DNA from: an uncultured Duncaniella sp.
GTDB taxonomy: Bacteria > Bacteroidota > Bacteroidia > Bacteroidales > Muribaculaceae
DNA: 64,000 nt
Assembly: GCA_910589485.1 (NCBI GenBank)
Contig: CAJUSW010000003.1
Coordinates: 240,650 to 304,649 of the forward strand
Direction: 5' to 3'
Of the stretch, positions 55,321 to 64,000 are shown piece by piece. The notes below the pieces were generated by a model. It was not told the origin of the DNA and made no database searches. It saw nothing but the letters and a program-made list of their open reading frames with translations. The position numbers and the translations under genes were made by a program. Each line of letters starts with the position of its first letter. Position 1 is the stretch's first letter.

Positions 55321-55353
55321 TTTGACTTATAACTTCGCATTTCAATATTTTAT
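55321..55353 (+). promoter_or_regulatory. Candidate promoter of the C10 peptidase gene
   Basis: TTTG at 55321-55324 and TATTTTAT at 55346-55353 (six of eight to TAnnTTTG), spacing 21. Leader about 17 bases. Confidence 0.4.
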
Positions 55354-55376
55354 CACAGTATTATCCAATTTTGCTT

Positions 55377-57746
55377 ATGAAGAAACTTCTACTCTTTTCG
55401 TTGACTGCTCTTGTCTCTATCATGACAAACGCACGCCAGCTCACCCCTCAAGAGGCTCTGTCGCGAGCCTTAGGCACCGAAGCGGCTCATCTCACGGCCT
55501 CACGGTCATCCGCTCTCACCCTCTCCTACACCTCCAAGGATCCCGCAACGGGAAATGCCGGAGTGTATGTGTTCAACTGCTCCGGCGACAACGGTTATGC
55601 CGTGATCAGTGCCGACGACGTAGCCGAGGCTCTGCTCGGATATGCCGATGAGGGCCGTTTTGACCCCGACAATATCCCGGCCAACATGAAAGCCTGGCTC
55701 GAGACCTACACCGCCGAAATAGCATGGGCCTCCACTCAATCATCTTCGGAGGGAATCTCCACCTACACTTCCGGTCGCCCCACCCGATCCTCCATCGCAC
55801 CCCTGTGCAAGACCCAGTGGAACCAGAGCGCACCCTACAACAACGAGTGCCCCCTCGATCCCCGCAACAATCAGCGTTGCGTCACCGGATGCGTGGCCAC
55901 AGCCATGGCCCAGGTCATGAAGTACCACAACTGGCCAGAAAAAGGCACCGGATCCCACTCCTATACAACTTCCAGTCTCGGTATTGAGCAGTCACTCGAC
56001 TTCTCATCAATTACTTTCGACTGGGCCAATATGCTTGACGTTTACCCAAACACCGCCACTGCAGCCCAGGAGAAAGCCGTCGCAACCTTGATGCACGCCG
56101 CCGGAGTCTCCGTCGACATGAACTATACTTCCGGTTCCAGTGGTGCAGCATCTAATCTCCCATCTAAAGCATTAATCGAATATTTCGGCTACGATAAGGG
56201 GATTACATATCAGCATAGATATTGGTACTCTCTAACTGAATGGGAAGACCTTATATATGAAAACTTGACCACTTGTGGACCTGTTATCATTGGCGGATCA
56301 AGCTTCGATGGCGGACATGAGTTCGTATGCGATGGTTACAGTCAGGATGGATACTTCCACATCAATTGGGGATGGGGAGGCATGAGCGATGGCTACTTCC
56401 TGCTTTCAGCCCTCGATCCGGGAGAACAAGGTATTGGCGGTAGCTCAAGTGGCTATAATATCGGTGTAGATGCAGTCTTAGGCATACGCAAACCATCGGC
56501 CTTAAACGAAGTGACCCCGATCTTTGATTTAGGTTCCGAACTTACCGGATCTGGTAACGGCAAGACGCTCACTCTTAACGGTGGTTTCTGGAACCGCTCC
56601 TACTCTGCGATTAATGCCTCTTTTGGTGTTCAGGTAACTGACAATTCCGGTAAAGCATCATATTTTGAATATGAGTATGGAGCGATTGATTTCGGTGTCA
56701 ATTCCGGATTCAACTCTTATACTACTCAGCTTGATCTCCCTGCCGGCACATATACTGTTCGCCCCGCTTTTAAAGCAGGAGAAAATGGCGAGTGGCAGTT
56801 GATGAAAGCTAATATTTCTTTAATCAATTACCTGATTATAAGCACGGATGAAAATGGAAACATAACATCGGTTTCACAACCCACCGATGCTGTAAACGCC
56901 CAAATTTCCGATCTGAAACCTGCCACTCCGCTTATCACAGGAAATGCATTCCGCGTGACCGCTAAAATCACCAATAATGGCACACAGGAATATCTCAACG
57001 GACTGACTCTCATAATACAGAAAGACGGCAACAACTACAGCGTTAGCCAACTGGCTGTTGACGTCATGCCTGGCGAGAGTCTTGAATTGAACTTTAATGG
57101 AACCCTTTCAAGTCAGTTTACCCCTGGCACCTACAAAATGCTTATCGGCAGAATTTCCGGAAGTGGATTCATTAAGGAGACCGAACCCGTTGATATCACT
57201 GTCGAAGCCAAGGTCGATCCTGTCCTGACCATATCCAATGTATCAGTTGATAATGCCAATAACGTATCTCTTGATAATATCACCGTGCGCATGAAAGTAT
57301 CCAACACCGGAGGATATTTTTATGGAACCTTTACTGCCTGGATTTTCCCTGAGAATGGAGGTACGAGCTTGTGGTATTTCAACTCTCCCTACATTGAAAT
57401 TCCGTCAGGAGCAAAAGATCAGGAAGTAGTATTCTCAGGAAGTTTCCCTGAAGGAAAAACCGGAACCTCCTATACTTTAATGATTCCCGATGGTAAAGGA
57501 CAGATCACATGGGATCTATCCTCCAAATTCACCGTCGGGACCACTACCGGCATTGAGGAGATCGAGGCCACGGGCGAGAGCCGGATTCTCGACGTTTACT
57601 CCCTCAACGGCATACGGGCAAATATCCAGGCCGACATCCGCACTATAGCCGACCTTGACAACTCGCCCCTCGCTCCTGGCACCTACATCATCGTCATGAT
57701 CGACGCCAACGGCAACCGCAAGTCCATCAAGTACATGAAACGATAA
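55377..57746 (+). CDS. Secreted C10-family cysteine peptidase (streptopain-like)
   Basis: 789 residues from ATG 55377, which starts a signal peptide (KKLLLFSLTALVSIMTNA). A propeptide region resembling the streptopain inhibitor domain (GYAVISADDVAEALLGYAD) precedes the mature enzyme. The catalytic cysteine lies in TGCVATAMAQVM (near 172) and the histidine in GGHEFVCDGY (near 314), with the oxyanion-side NWGWGG. Several beta-sandwich domains follow. The last 60 residues (ILDVYSLNGIRANI, APGTYIIVMIDANG) resemble a type IX secretion sorting domain. It probably degrades host, dietary or bacterial proteins outside the cell. Confidence 0.87.
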   Translation: MKKLLLFSLTALVSIMTNARQLTPQEALSRALGTEAAHLTASRSSALTLSYTSKDPATGNAGVYVFNCSGDNGYAVISADDVAEALLGYADEGRFDPDNIPANMKAWLETYTAEIAWASTQSSSEGISTYTSGRPTRSSIAPLCKTQWNQSAPYNNECPLDPRNNQRCVTGCVATAMAQVMKYHNWPEKGTGSHSYTTSSLGIEQSLDFSSITFDWANMLDVYPNTATAAQEKAVATLMHAAGVSVDMNYTSGSSGAASNLPSKALIEYFGYDKGITYQHRYWYSLTEWEDLIYENLTTCGPVIIGGSSFDGGHEFVCDGYSQDGYFHINWGWGGMSDGYFLLSALDPGEQGIGGSSSGYNIGVDAVLGIRKPSALNEVTPIFDLGSELTGSGNGKTLTLNGGFWNRSYSAINASFGVQVTDNSGKASYFEYEYGAIDFGVNSGFNSYTTQLDLPAGTYTVRPAFKAGENGEWQLMKANISLINYLIISTDENGNITSVSQPTDAVNAQISDLKPATPLITGNAFRVTAKITNNGTQEYLNGLTLIIQKDGNNYSVSQLAVDVMPGESLELNFNGTLSSQFTPGTYKMLIGRISGSGFIKETEPVDITVEAKVDPVLTISNVSVDNANNVSLDNITVRMKVSNTGGYFYGTFTAWIFPENGGTSLWYFNSPYIEIPSGAKDQEVVFSGSFPEGKTGTSYTLMIPDGKGQITWDLSSKFTVGTTTGIEEIEATGESRILDVYSLNGIRANIQADIRTIADLDNSPLAPGTYIIVMIDANGNRKSIKYMKR

Positions 57747-57791
57747 TCCCCTCCTCGATCCAAATCGAGAGATAAAACATCTACCCCCGCA

Positions 57792-57828
57792 GGGCACACC
57801 CCGACACATGTCTCAGGTGTGCCCTTTT
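57792..57828 (+). terminator. Terminator after the C10 peptidase gene
   Basis: GGGCACACC (57792-57800) pairs with GGTGTGCCC (57816-57824), followed by TTTT. Confidence 0.8.
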
Positions 57829-57867
57829 CCTATCTTTCACCGCGGGAATGTTAAATACCGCCACAAA

Positions 57868-57899
57868 TTTTAACAGCTCATAAATATTCATTACATTTG
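57868..57899 (+). promoter_or_regulatory. Promoter of the TonB receptor gene
   Basis: TACATTTG (57892-57899) is an exact TAnnTTTG match, with TTTT at 57868-57871 20 bases upstream (consensus TTTG). Leader about 58 bases. Confidence 0.6.
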
Positions 57900-57963
57900 T
57901 AAAAGAATTCCAAAAATCATTTTTAATTATCAGTCTATTAACCATCAAAACCAGTCATCAACT

Positions 57964-60729
57964 ATGATCAAGAGACTCCTCCTAACAGCCGGAGCCGTAT
58001 GGCTTAACTGTATGGTCGCGCTCGCCGCCCCTGACGATGTAGTGTGCAAGGGCGTGCTGGTGAGTGAGACAGGCGAGCCTATCATTGGCGCGACAATCAC
58101 TGTGCCGGGCACTAAAATCGTGGCCACCACCGACATCGATGGTAACTTCTCGTTCACTGCTCCCGCAGGAAAGAAGATCCATATCAACTATATCGGCTAC
58201 AAGCCCATGGACCTCGCTGTAGCCGCCGACCTCGGCCAGATCGCCCTGGATGTTGAGAGCCAGATGCTCCAGGACGTTGTGGTAACCCAGTCCATCGCTC
58301 GCACTCGCCGCACCCCCGTGGCAGTGTCGGCCGTCAATTCCGAAACCCTCGACATCAAGCTCGGCAACCAGGAACTCCCCGAAGTACTCAAGACCACTCC
58401 CGGCGTGTGGGCCACCAAGGACGGTGGTGGCTTCGGCGATGCCAAAATCAACATCCGTGGCTTCAAATCTAAGAACACCGCAACAATGGTCAATGGCGTG
58501 CCCGTCAACGACATGGAATGGGGTGGCATATACTGGTCCAACTGGGCTGGTCTTGGCGACGTAACATCATCAATGCAGGTTCAGCGCGGACTCGGAGCAA
58601 CCATCATCTCATCCCCCTCGTTCGGTGGTACCATCAACATGATCACCAAGGGCCTCGACGCCAAGAAAGGTGGTACAGCGTGGTATGGTCTCGGCAACGA
58701 CAACTCCATGAACTATGGTATCTCGTTCTCGACCGGACTCATGAAGAACGGCTGGGCCCTCACATTCCTCGGCTCGCGCAAGACCGGTAACGGATATATC
58801 CAGGGCACCGAGTATGAAGCGTTCAACTACTTCCTAAACATCTCCAAGCGCATCAACGAGTCCAACCAGATCTCACTTACCGTAACCGGTGCGCCTCAGA
58901 CTCACTATAAGCGTAGCTCCTACGACGGTCTCTCCATCAAAGGATGGCAGGACGTAGTCAACTTCATGCCTAAGGGACAGGCCTACCGATACAACCCCAC
59001 CTACGGTCTCGGTCTCAACGGTGAGCGCATGTCGTCACAGTACAATTATTACAACAAACCTGTGGCAATGCTCAACCACACTTGGCAGATCAACCACAAG
59101 TCTTCTTTATCTTCAGTCATTTACGCTTCTGTAGGTAATGGTGGCGGTTCAGGTGGCCAAGGTTACACCAGCTCGTATCGAAACCTTTGGTATGGCTCTA
59201 CCAATGGCGAACTCAACTGGAAAACAGTTGAAAACAACGGTGTTACTTATTCCCTACGCCATGGCAACGGTATGTTCGCATATGATCAGATTCAGCTTAT
59301 GAACCAGAATAGCACCACCGGTTCACTTATGGTCATGTCCAACTCTGTGAACAACCACCGCTGGTTCGGAGGCATCTCCAACTATAAAAACGATCTTACC
59401 GAAAATCTCTCTGTGACCGCTGGTGTTGATATCCGTTACTATTACGGCGAACACACCAACGAGATCTCCGACCTCTATAACGGTGCCTACTTCATCGACT
59501 CAAGCAGTCGTGCCAGCTCCAACAACCGCCGTACATTCGCTACTCCCGAGGCCAAGCTCGCTTATCAGAACCAGAAGCTCGGTGTTGGCGATGTAGTTTA
59601 TCGCGATTGGGACAGCCGTATCTGGCAGGAGGGCGTATATGCACAGGCCGAGTACCAGATGTTCGACAAAAACCTCACACTCCTCCTTGCAGGTGCTGCC
59701 AACCTCAACACCTACACTCGCTACGAGCACTTCTATGCCGATGCTGACAACAGCAAGTCACCTACTAAGACCTTCTTTGCAGGAAACATCAAGGCCGGTG
59801 CCAACTACAACATCAACCGTTACAACAACGTATTTGTCAACGGTGGCTATATCACCCGCGCCCCCTATCTCCAGTATGGCGTATTCGTTTCGCCGGCTAC
59901 ATCCAATGCTATCAACCCCAACCCCAAGAACGAAAAGGTAGGTGCATTTGAATTAGGCTACGAATTCCATTCTCCTAAATTCACTGCTCAGGTAAACGCT
60001 TATTATATCAAATGGCTTGATCGTACCATGATCACAACTGGTACACTTGAATATGATAGCGACCGTTACACTGCTACAATGAACGGCGTCGACTCACGCT
60101 ACATGGGTGTTGAGCTCAACTTCGTGTACAAACCCACCAAATGGTTTGAATTCTCCGGAATGTTCGCACTTGCTGATAACACATGGCAGAATGATCCTAT
60201 AGGATACTACTACAATAGCCAGGGCGAGGCCCTTGCCGATCTCGGCGACCGCAACACTCCCGCTGTTACTACTACTCCCATGTCTGAGGATCATCTCTAC
60301 GCTACCATCAATCAGAAAGGCATCAAGGTAGGTGGTTCCGCTCAGATCACTGGAGCCCTTGGCGTACAGGTAAAGCCCTTCAGCGGTTTCCGCATCGGTG
60401 CTGACTGGACATGCAATGCCAATAACTACAGCGACTTTGACCTTTCCGATAAGAGCGATGTTAGTCTCAATCCCGGTGATGTACTCACCATTAACAAGCC
60501 CTGGAGAATTCCTTTCGGAAACCAGCTCGACATTAATGCAAGCTACAATTTCCCGATTACCGAGGGTGTACGTTGCTCTTTCTCAGCAAATGTTTATAAT
60601 GTGTTCAACAACTACTATGTTATGGACGCATTCACCAACTATAGCTCACCCGGTACCTGGGAGAATGCTTACCGCGTATTCTACAGCTACGGCCGTACTT
60701 TCAGCCTCCGCGCTAAATTCTATTTCTAA
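57964..60729 (+). CDS. TonB-dependent receptor with carboxypeptidase-like N-terminal domain
   Basis: 921 residues. Signal peptide, then a carboxypeptidase-regulatory-like domain (about 27-105, GVLVSETGEPIIGATITVPG), a plug domain (SQMLQDVVVTQSIARTRRTP, INIRGFKSKNTATMVNGVPV, FGGTINMITKG) and a beta-barrel ending FSLRAKFYF. The plug sequence lacks the SusC signature, and no SusD follows. It is an outer-membrane transporter of unknown substrate, probably working with the lipoprotein encoded next. Confidence 0.9.
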   Translation: MIKRLLLTAGAVWLNCMVALAAPDDVVCKGVLVSETGEPIIGATITVPGTKIVATTDIDGNFSFTAPAGKKIHINYIGYKPMDLAVAADLGQIALDVESQMLQDVVVTQSIARTRRTPVAVSAVNSETLDIKLGNQELPEVLKTTPGVWATKDGGGFGDAKINIRGFKSKNTATMVNGVPVNDMEWGGIYWSNWAGLGDVTSSMQVQRGLGATIISSPSFGGTINMITKGLDAKKGGTAWYGLGNDNSMNYGISFSTGLMKNGWALTFLGSRKTGNGYIQGTEYEAFNYFLNISKRINESNQISLTVTGAPQTHYKRSSYDGLSIKGWQDVVNFMPKGQAYRYNPTYGLGLNGERMSSQYNYYNKPVAMLNHTWQINHKSSLSSVIYASVGNGGGSGGQGYTSSYRNLWYGSTNGELNWKTVENNGVTYSLRHGNGMFAYDQIQLMNQNSTTGSLMVMSNSVNNHRWFGGISNYKNDLTENLSVTAGVDIRYYYGEHTNEISDLYNGAYFIDSSSRASSNNRRTFATPEAKLAYQNQKLGVGDVVYRDWDSRIWQEGVYAQAEYQMFDKNLTLLLAGAANLNTYTRYEHFYADADNSKSPTKTFFAGNIKAGANYNINRYNNVFVNGGYITRAPYLQYGVFVSPATSNAINPNPKNEKVGAFELGYEFHSPKFTAQVNAYYIKWLDRTMITTGTLEYDSDRYTATMNGVDSRYMGVELNFVYKPTKWFEFSGMFALADNTWQNDPIGYYYNSQGEALADLGDRNTPAVTTTPMSEDHLYATINQKGIKVGGSAQITGALGVQVKPFSGFRIGADWTCNANNYSDFDLSDKSDVSLNPGDVLTINKPWRIPFGNQLDINASYNFPITEGVRCSFSANVYNVFNNYYVMDAFTNYSSPGTWENAYRVFYSYGRTFSLRAKFYF

Positions 60730-60759
60730 TCCGATACCCCACTCATATAATATAAAGAT

Positions 60760-62730
60760 ATGAATTACAATATAATTAATGCTTTCGTTATTGGCTCACT
60801 TGCCTTGGGTATGGCAAGTTGCGACGAAAACTCCTGGAACGACCATTATCTTGATGGTTTTGTTGGAGGAGCGGACTACGAAAACTCTGAGTCGGGCACT
60901 TATACCCTCACTGAATCCGACTACTCCGCTATATCTAAATTGATGCAGGCCGAGGCCAAAACCGAGGAAGAAAAAACAGTGGCCAAGGCCATTGGCACCA
61001 ACCTGTTTTTCGATAAGAACAGCGTATTCACAGCTCCCGAAGCTATCCCATTCTTCCTTGATAGCTCTTCATTCCCCTACTTCCTCACATCCAACGGCTC
61101 ATCCTTCGATATAACTTTCCAGGAAGCCGGAGCAGTCCCCGAGGAACTTTCCGCTCTCGCAGGTGCCAAGACCTACACTGTCACCAACGAGGACTACGCT
61201 ACTGTATGGGGCAGCCAGTCAGCTTTCATTAAATCATTTGCGCCCGATGCTTCCGCCTCTGCAAAACTGCCTTCCGTTCTATCCAAGGCCTTCTCGGGCG
61301 ACAACGCTGTCGAATCTGGCACATATGCCGTTGTTACTTATAACAACGCCACACAAAACCCCATGTTTGGCATGCCCGATGAGGCTCCTATCACTGCCGA
61401 TCTATTCTCTGACAACACCTTCAAGGCTGGCAAATATGTCATCGGCACTGGAGGCGTAGTGGCTAATATCATTGACCCGACAATGGCCGATGGAAAGTAC
61501 AGCTACCTGTACACCACCGAGGTTACTGCTAATGGTGATGGCATCTCTGGCATCGATCTTGAGACTAACGTATTTGTCTTTACCGACGCAGGAACTCCCG
61601 GTCAGTACTATCTCGGTGATGATCTCGGTCACTTTTACTATGGAGCTGTGAAATACAACAACTTGTACATTGCAAGCTCCTATGATTCTGACAATGATCT
61701 TTATAAGTGGACTGTAACTAAGAATGACGATGGCACATGGACTATAACCAATATCGGCTCATCTAAATGGTTACAGTATGACTCAGGATATGGCAACTGG
61801 GGTACTTTCAACACTGCCAAAGGTCCTCTGCCGGTACTCTATACCCCTGGCGAGGCTGTTGAACCCGTTGAAATACCTCTCTATACTCCCGCATCAACCA
61901 CTGAAAACGCCGTCTACTTCTACAATGGTAGCAAATGGTCAGTTGCCGAAGGTGTATCAGTTCTCAATCCTTCCGATTATACATCAATGGGCTTCTCCAA
62001 TAATAGCCTGTCCGATCCCGAACTGTACATTCCCACCTATCTCAAAAACAAACTCCCCTATGCTCAGAATGGTGATCAGGAATACGTAGTCTTTAACGGT
62101 ACAACCACTAATCTCTACGTATATGACGGCACTGCCTGGACTCTTAATGAGAATGGTCTCGAGACAGTTACCGGTCGCTTCATTAAGAAAGATAACAAAT
62201 GGTCATTTGTAAAATATATAGGCAAAGCCATATTCACTGACTTCGATCAGGAGCAGATTGAACTTGACCGCAGATATCTTCTTGTATCAGGCAACGTATG
62301 TGGCACTCTTATCGACAAGAATCTCTCTTTCAGCTACTTCTACACCACCCCCATCTCCATATCGGGTGGCCAGTATATAGCTCCTAACGATGCAAATGCC
62401 ATCCTTTTCGCAACCTCTTGCGAAATTGACGGCACCGTTATCAAGGCCCCCGAAGGCAAATTCATGATGCAGGATGCCAACGAGCGTTACATCTACCTTG
62501 ATGCTACCCATTCAAGTGCGCAACTGTCCAACGGCCCGGCTATTGACGGTGGCGAAATATCCTCAAGCTATCTTTGGTCTGCAAAACGTAACGATGACGG
62601 CACATGGGCTATTTCCTGTGATAGCAACGGTAAGAAATGGTTCTATTCCACTAAATACGGAAACTTTGCCGCCTATCAGTCTCAATCAGATGTTGATGTA
62701 TTCCCCTCTCTGATGATTCTGTCTGAATAA
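60760..62730 (+). CDS. Unrecognised surface lipoprotein with internal repeat
   Basis: 656 residues; lipobox GMASC (cysteine 21). I do not recognise a family. Two parts resemble each other: about 318-360 (KWTVTKNDDGTWTITNIGSS, then KWLQYDSGYGNWG) and about 605-650 (LWSAKRNDDGTWAISCDSNG, then KWFYSTKYGNFA), as in a duplicated beta-rich module. The protein is rich in Asp, Tyr and Ser and has no cysteine cluster. It starts 30 bp after the TonB receptor, so it likely acts as that receptor's partner at the surface, in the manner of SusD without being SusD-like. Confidence 0.7.
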   Translation: MNYNIINAFVIGSLALGMASCDENSWNDHYLDGFVGGADYENSESGTYTLTESDYSAISKLMQAEAKTEEEKTVAKAIGTNLFFDKNSVFTAPEAIPFFLDSSSFPYFLTSNGSSFDITFQEAGAVPEELSALAGAKTYTVTNEDYATVWGSQSAFIKSFAPDASASAKLPSVLSKAFSGDNAVESGTYAVVTYNNATQNPMFGMPDEAPITADLFSDNTFKAGKYVIGTGGVVANIIDPTMADGKYSYLYTTEVTANGDGISGIDLETNVFVFTDAGTPGQYYLGDDLGHFYYGAVKYNNLYIASSYDSDNDLYKWTVTKNDDGTWTITNIGSSKWLQYDSGYGNWGTFNTAKGPLPVLYTPGEAVEPVEIPLYTPASTTENAVYFYNGSKWSVAEGVSVLNPSDYTSMGFSNNSLSDPELYIPTYLKNKLPYAQNGDQEYVVFNGTTTNLYVYDGTAWTLNENGLETVTGRFIKKDNKWSFVKYIGKAIFTDFDQEQIELDRRYLLVSGNVCGTLIDKNLSFSYFYTTPISISGGQYIAPNDANAILFATSCEIDGTVIKAPEGKFMMQDANERYIYLDATHSSAQLSNGPAIDGGEISSSYLWSAKRNDDGTWAISCDSNGKKWFYSTKYGNFAAYQSQSDVDVFPSLMILSE

Positions 62731-62760
62731 CCTGAGAAATCCGAACTCCAATACTAAGCA

Positions 62761-62787
62761 AAGGCCCGGCCCCACGCCGGGCCTTTC
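62761..62787 (+). terminator. Terminator after the lipoprotein gene
   Basis: AAAGGCCCGGC (62761-62771) pairs perfectly with GCCGGGCCTTT (62777-62787) around a 5-base loop. Confidence 0.85.
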
Positions 62788-62810
62788 TCATATCCCCACG
62801 CCCAACAATC

Positions 62811-62899
62811 TAATCCCTATACTCTATACTTCCCCCTCTATACTAAAAAATAAAAACTAAAAAATAAAAAACTTGATCTCTGGCCCTCTGGTCTTAAAA
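62811..62899 (+). repeat. Intergenic repeat, first copy
   Basis: Block CTAATCCCTATACTC at 62811-62825 and block GATCTCTGGCCCTCTGGTCT at 62875-62894, separated by A-rich sequence. Both blocks recur at the window end in the other order. Nothing else is visible between the terminator and the gene at 62964. Confidence 0.6.
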
Positions 62900-62963
62900 T
62901 TCGTGCCAACGCGACATTATCGCACCATATCACCCTCCCCGGTAACCTACCTTTGCCGGTGAT

Positions 62964-63728
62964 ATGAAACCAACGAGCCACAAGGTCACACACCTGACAA
63001 AACGAATCCGGCGACCCGACATCTGGTGTCACCCATTCTCACGATTTCTCGGCCGGGAACTAACCCCCGTCGAGAAAAACGTCATATCCCGGCTCGAACG
63101 CGCCCGCCGGCTCTCCCGCCCGCGTCCCATCGTCATCGTAGACCCCAAAGGCTACGACTCCACCGAACTCCTCCGCTCATATCTCGACTACCGCCTCGCC
63201 ACCTCCCCCGAGGGCGCAACCGCACTCCTCTACCTCTCACGCGAGGGGAAACAACGCGAATTCTCGGGTATGTACCCCGAATACACCGGCTACACCCGCC
63301 GTCAGGTCAAAACCCTGCACAAACGCATCCGTTACGCCTCCTACTCCCGCCCCGACAGCGTCCGCGGCACCTCCCCCGCCTTCATGCTCCTGCTCAACAC
63401 CCAGGAATACAAAGGCTACTCCCCAATGCAACCCAACCCCGGGAAATTCCTCAGCCTCTGCTCCGCACTCTTTCCGTTATTGTGCGGCATAGGCTTCCTT
63501 GTCATACACATAAACGTCGACAGGGAACAGATCCCCGCCTTCTTCTACCTCGGCATGCAGGGCCACACCACACAGAGGCCCCCGAAACCCGAGCCCCCGG
63601 TCGAGACCGCCATACTCGTCCTCACCGACCCAACGTCCATCCTCCGCTGGAGCCTGCCCACCCGCGAGGGCCCGCAAGGCCATCCCGCAGACGATGCACC
63701 AATCCCCCGACCACCCATACCCACCTAA
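62964..63728 (+). CDS. Unrecognised protein, possibly a remnant of a terminase-like ATPase
   Basis: 254 residues, GC-rich, ATG 62964. An N-terminal basic part (HKVTHLTKRIRRPDIW) is followed by PIVIVDPKGYDSTELLRSYL, which sits where a Walker A loop might be but lacks GKS/T. SVRGTSPAFMLLLNTQEYKG recalls the strand before a terminase Walker B, without the acidic pair. A hydrophobic stretch (FLSLCSALFPLLCGIGFLVI) and a proline-rich tail end the protein. The terminase comparison is from memory and weak. An overlapping frame rich in Pro, Arg and His is judged a composition artefact. It is flanked by the repeat copies. Confidence 0.5.
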   Translation: MKPTSHKVTHLTKRIRRPDIWCHPFSRFLGRELTPVEKNVISRLERARRLSRPRPIVIVDPKGYDSTELLRSYLDYRLATSPEGATALLYLSREGKQREFSGMYPEYTGYTRRQVKTLHKRIRYASYSRPDSVRGTSPAFMLLLNTQEYKGYSPMQPNPGKFLSLCSALFPLLCGIGFLVIHINVDREQIPAFFYLGMQGHTTQRPPKPEPPVETAILVLTDPTSILRWSLPTREGPQGHPADDAPIPRPPIPT

Positions 63729-63914
63729 GCGGAGAGCCGACCTCCGCCGTTCCCCCCGGAACCAGCAATAAGGTTACACAAAATAGGAAAGTTGCAAAAT
63801 AGCATCCATGGCAAAAAGGATAGCTCATAAACCTATAAACCCCTAAACCTATAAACTCCCCCCCTGATCGGCAAGAGCCCCTTGACATACTGCTACAACA
63901 TTACTAAAACAAAT

Positions 63915-64000
63915 GACTCCCACCCGTGAGGGCAGGAGCCATTATATCTATAAAAAAAGATCTCTGGTCCTCTGGTCTAAAAACTCTAATCCCTATACTC
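63915..64000 (+). repeat. Terminator-like hairpin and second copy of the intergenic repeat
   Basis: CTCC-CA-CCC pairs with GGG-CA-GGAG at 63917-63937, followed by an A/T-rich stretch. GATCTCTGGTCCTCTGGTCT (63959-63978) and CTAATCCCTATACTC (63986-64000) repeat the blocks seen at 62811-62894. 63729-63914 holds no recognisable gene. Confidence 0.55.

Noticed and set aside
63026..63802. 258-codon frame rich in Pro, Arg and His
   Set aside because: Overlaps the 62964 gene in another frame; composition typical of a frame-shifted reading of GC-rich coding DNA.

Overview
The window looks like a chromosome segment of a gut Bacteroidales bacterium (Bacteroidota), most likely Muribaculaceae or a close relative. 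Seen directly: UpxY/NusG-type capsule antiterminators, SusC/SusD pairs, lipoprotein signal peptides and Bacteroidota-type promoters (TTTG, about 20 bp, TAnnTTTG). The family-level placement is inference. Base composition changes sharply: the capsule locus (about 1-32.8 kb) and the retron are AT-rich, the polysaccharide-utilisation locus is intermediate, and the uvrB/ygiQ region is GC-rich. This suggests the left half is accessory DNA.

1-32.8 kb is a capsular/exopolysaccharide locus. A leftward upxY-type gene and a rightward gene fusing a degenerate tyrosine-recombinase fold to a full UpxY/NusG module diverge from a 480-bp region. That region holds inverted 17-19 bp repeats around a rightward promoter, so it is a candidate invertible promoter. 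Then follow export and chain-length genes (Wza- and Wzc-like), two flippases, an EpsG-like polymerase, about a dozen glycosyltransferases (GT2, GT4, GT8, GT10, GT32-like, WecG/TagA), a ferredoxin/F420-type plus pyruvyltransferase pair, and eight acyl/acetyltransferases. All four integral-membrane acyltransferase-3 genes carry a G or C homopolymer of 8-10 bases. One is in frame as sequenced and three are out of frame; a fifth (hexapeptide) acetyltransferase is out of frame at a short CCTT repeat. This looks like a combinatorial phase-variable capsule-acylation system and is the main finding. A GHKL-ATPase/STAS-like gene and a decayed IS630-family transposase lie just before the terminal WecG-type gene.

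32.9-35.4 kb is a complete-looking retron: a phosphoribosyltransferase-fold effector, an msr-msd RNA with perfect 13-nt a1/a2 inverted repeats overlapping the ends of both flanking genes, and a reverse transcriptase with NAxxH, YADD and VTG motifs.

35.6-49.4 kb (minus strand) is a pectin-type polysaccharide-utilisation locus: exported TIM-barrel protein, DUF4957/DUF5123 lipoprotein, SusC, SusD, PL1-like pectate lyase, DUF3826 protein and a large DUF4955-type beta-helix protein. A separate STN-domain/esterase fusion follows at 49.75-51.1 kb. 51.3-64 kb (plus strand) holds uvrB, a YgiQ-type radical SAM gene, a C10 cysteine peptidase, a TonB-dependent receptor paired with an unrecognised lipoprotein, and an unrecognised 254-residue gene flanked by copies of an intergenic repeat. 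No rRNA, tRNA or CRISPR array was recognised.
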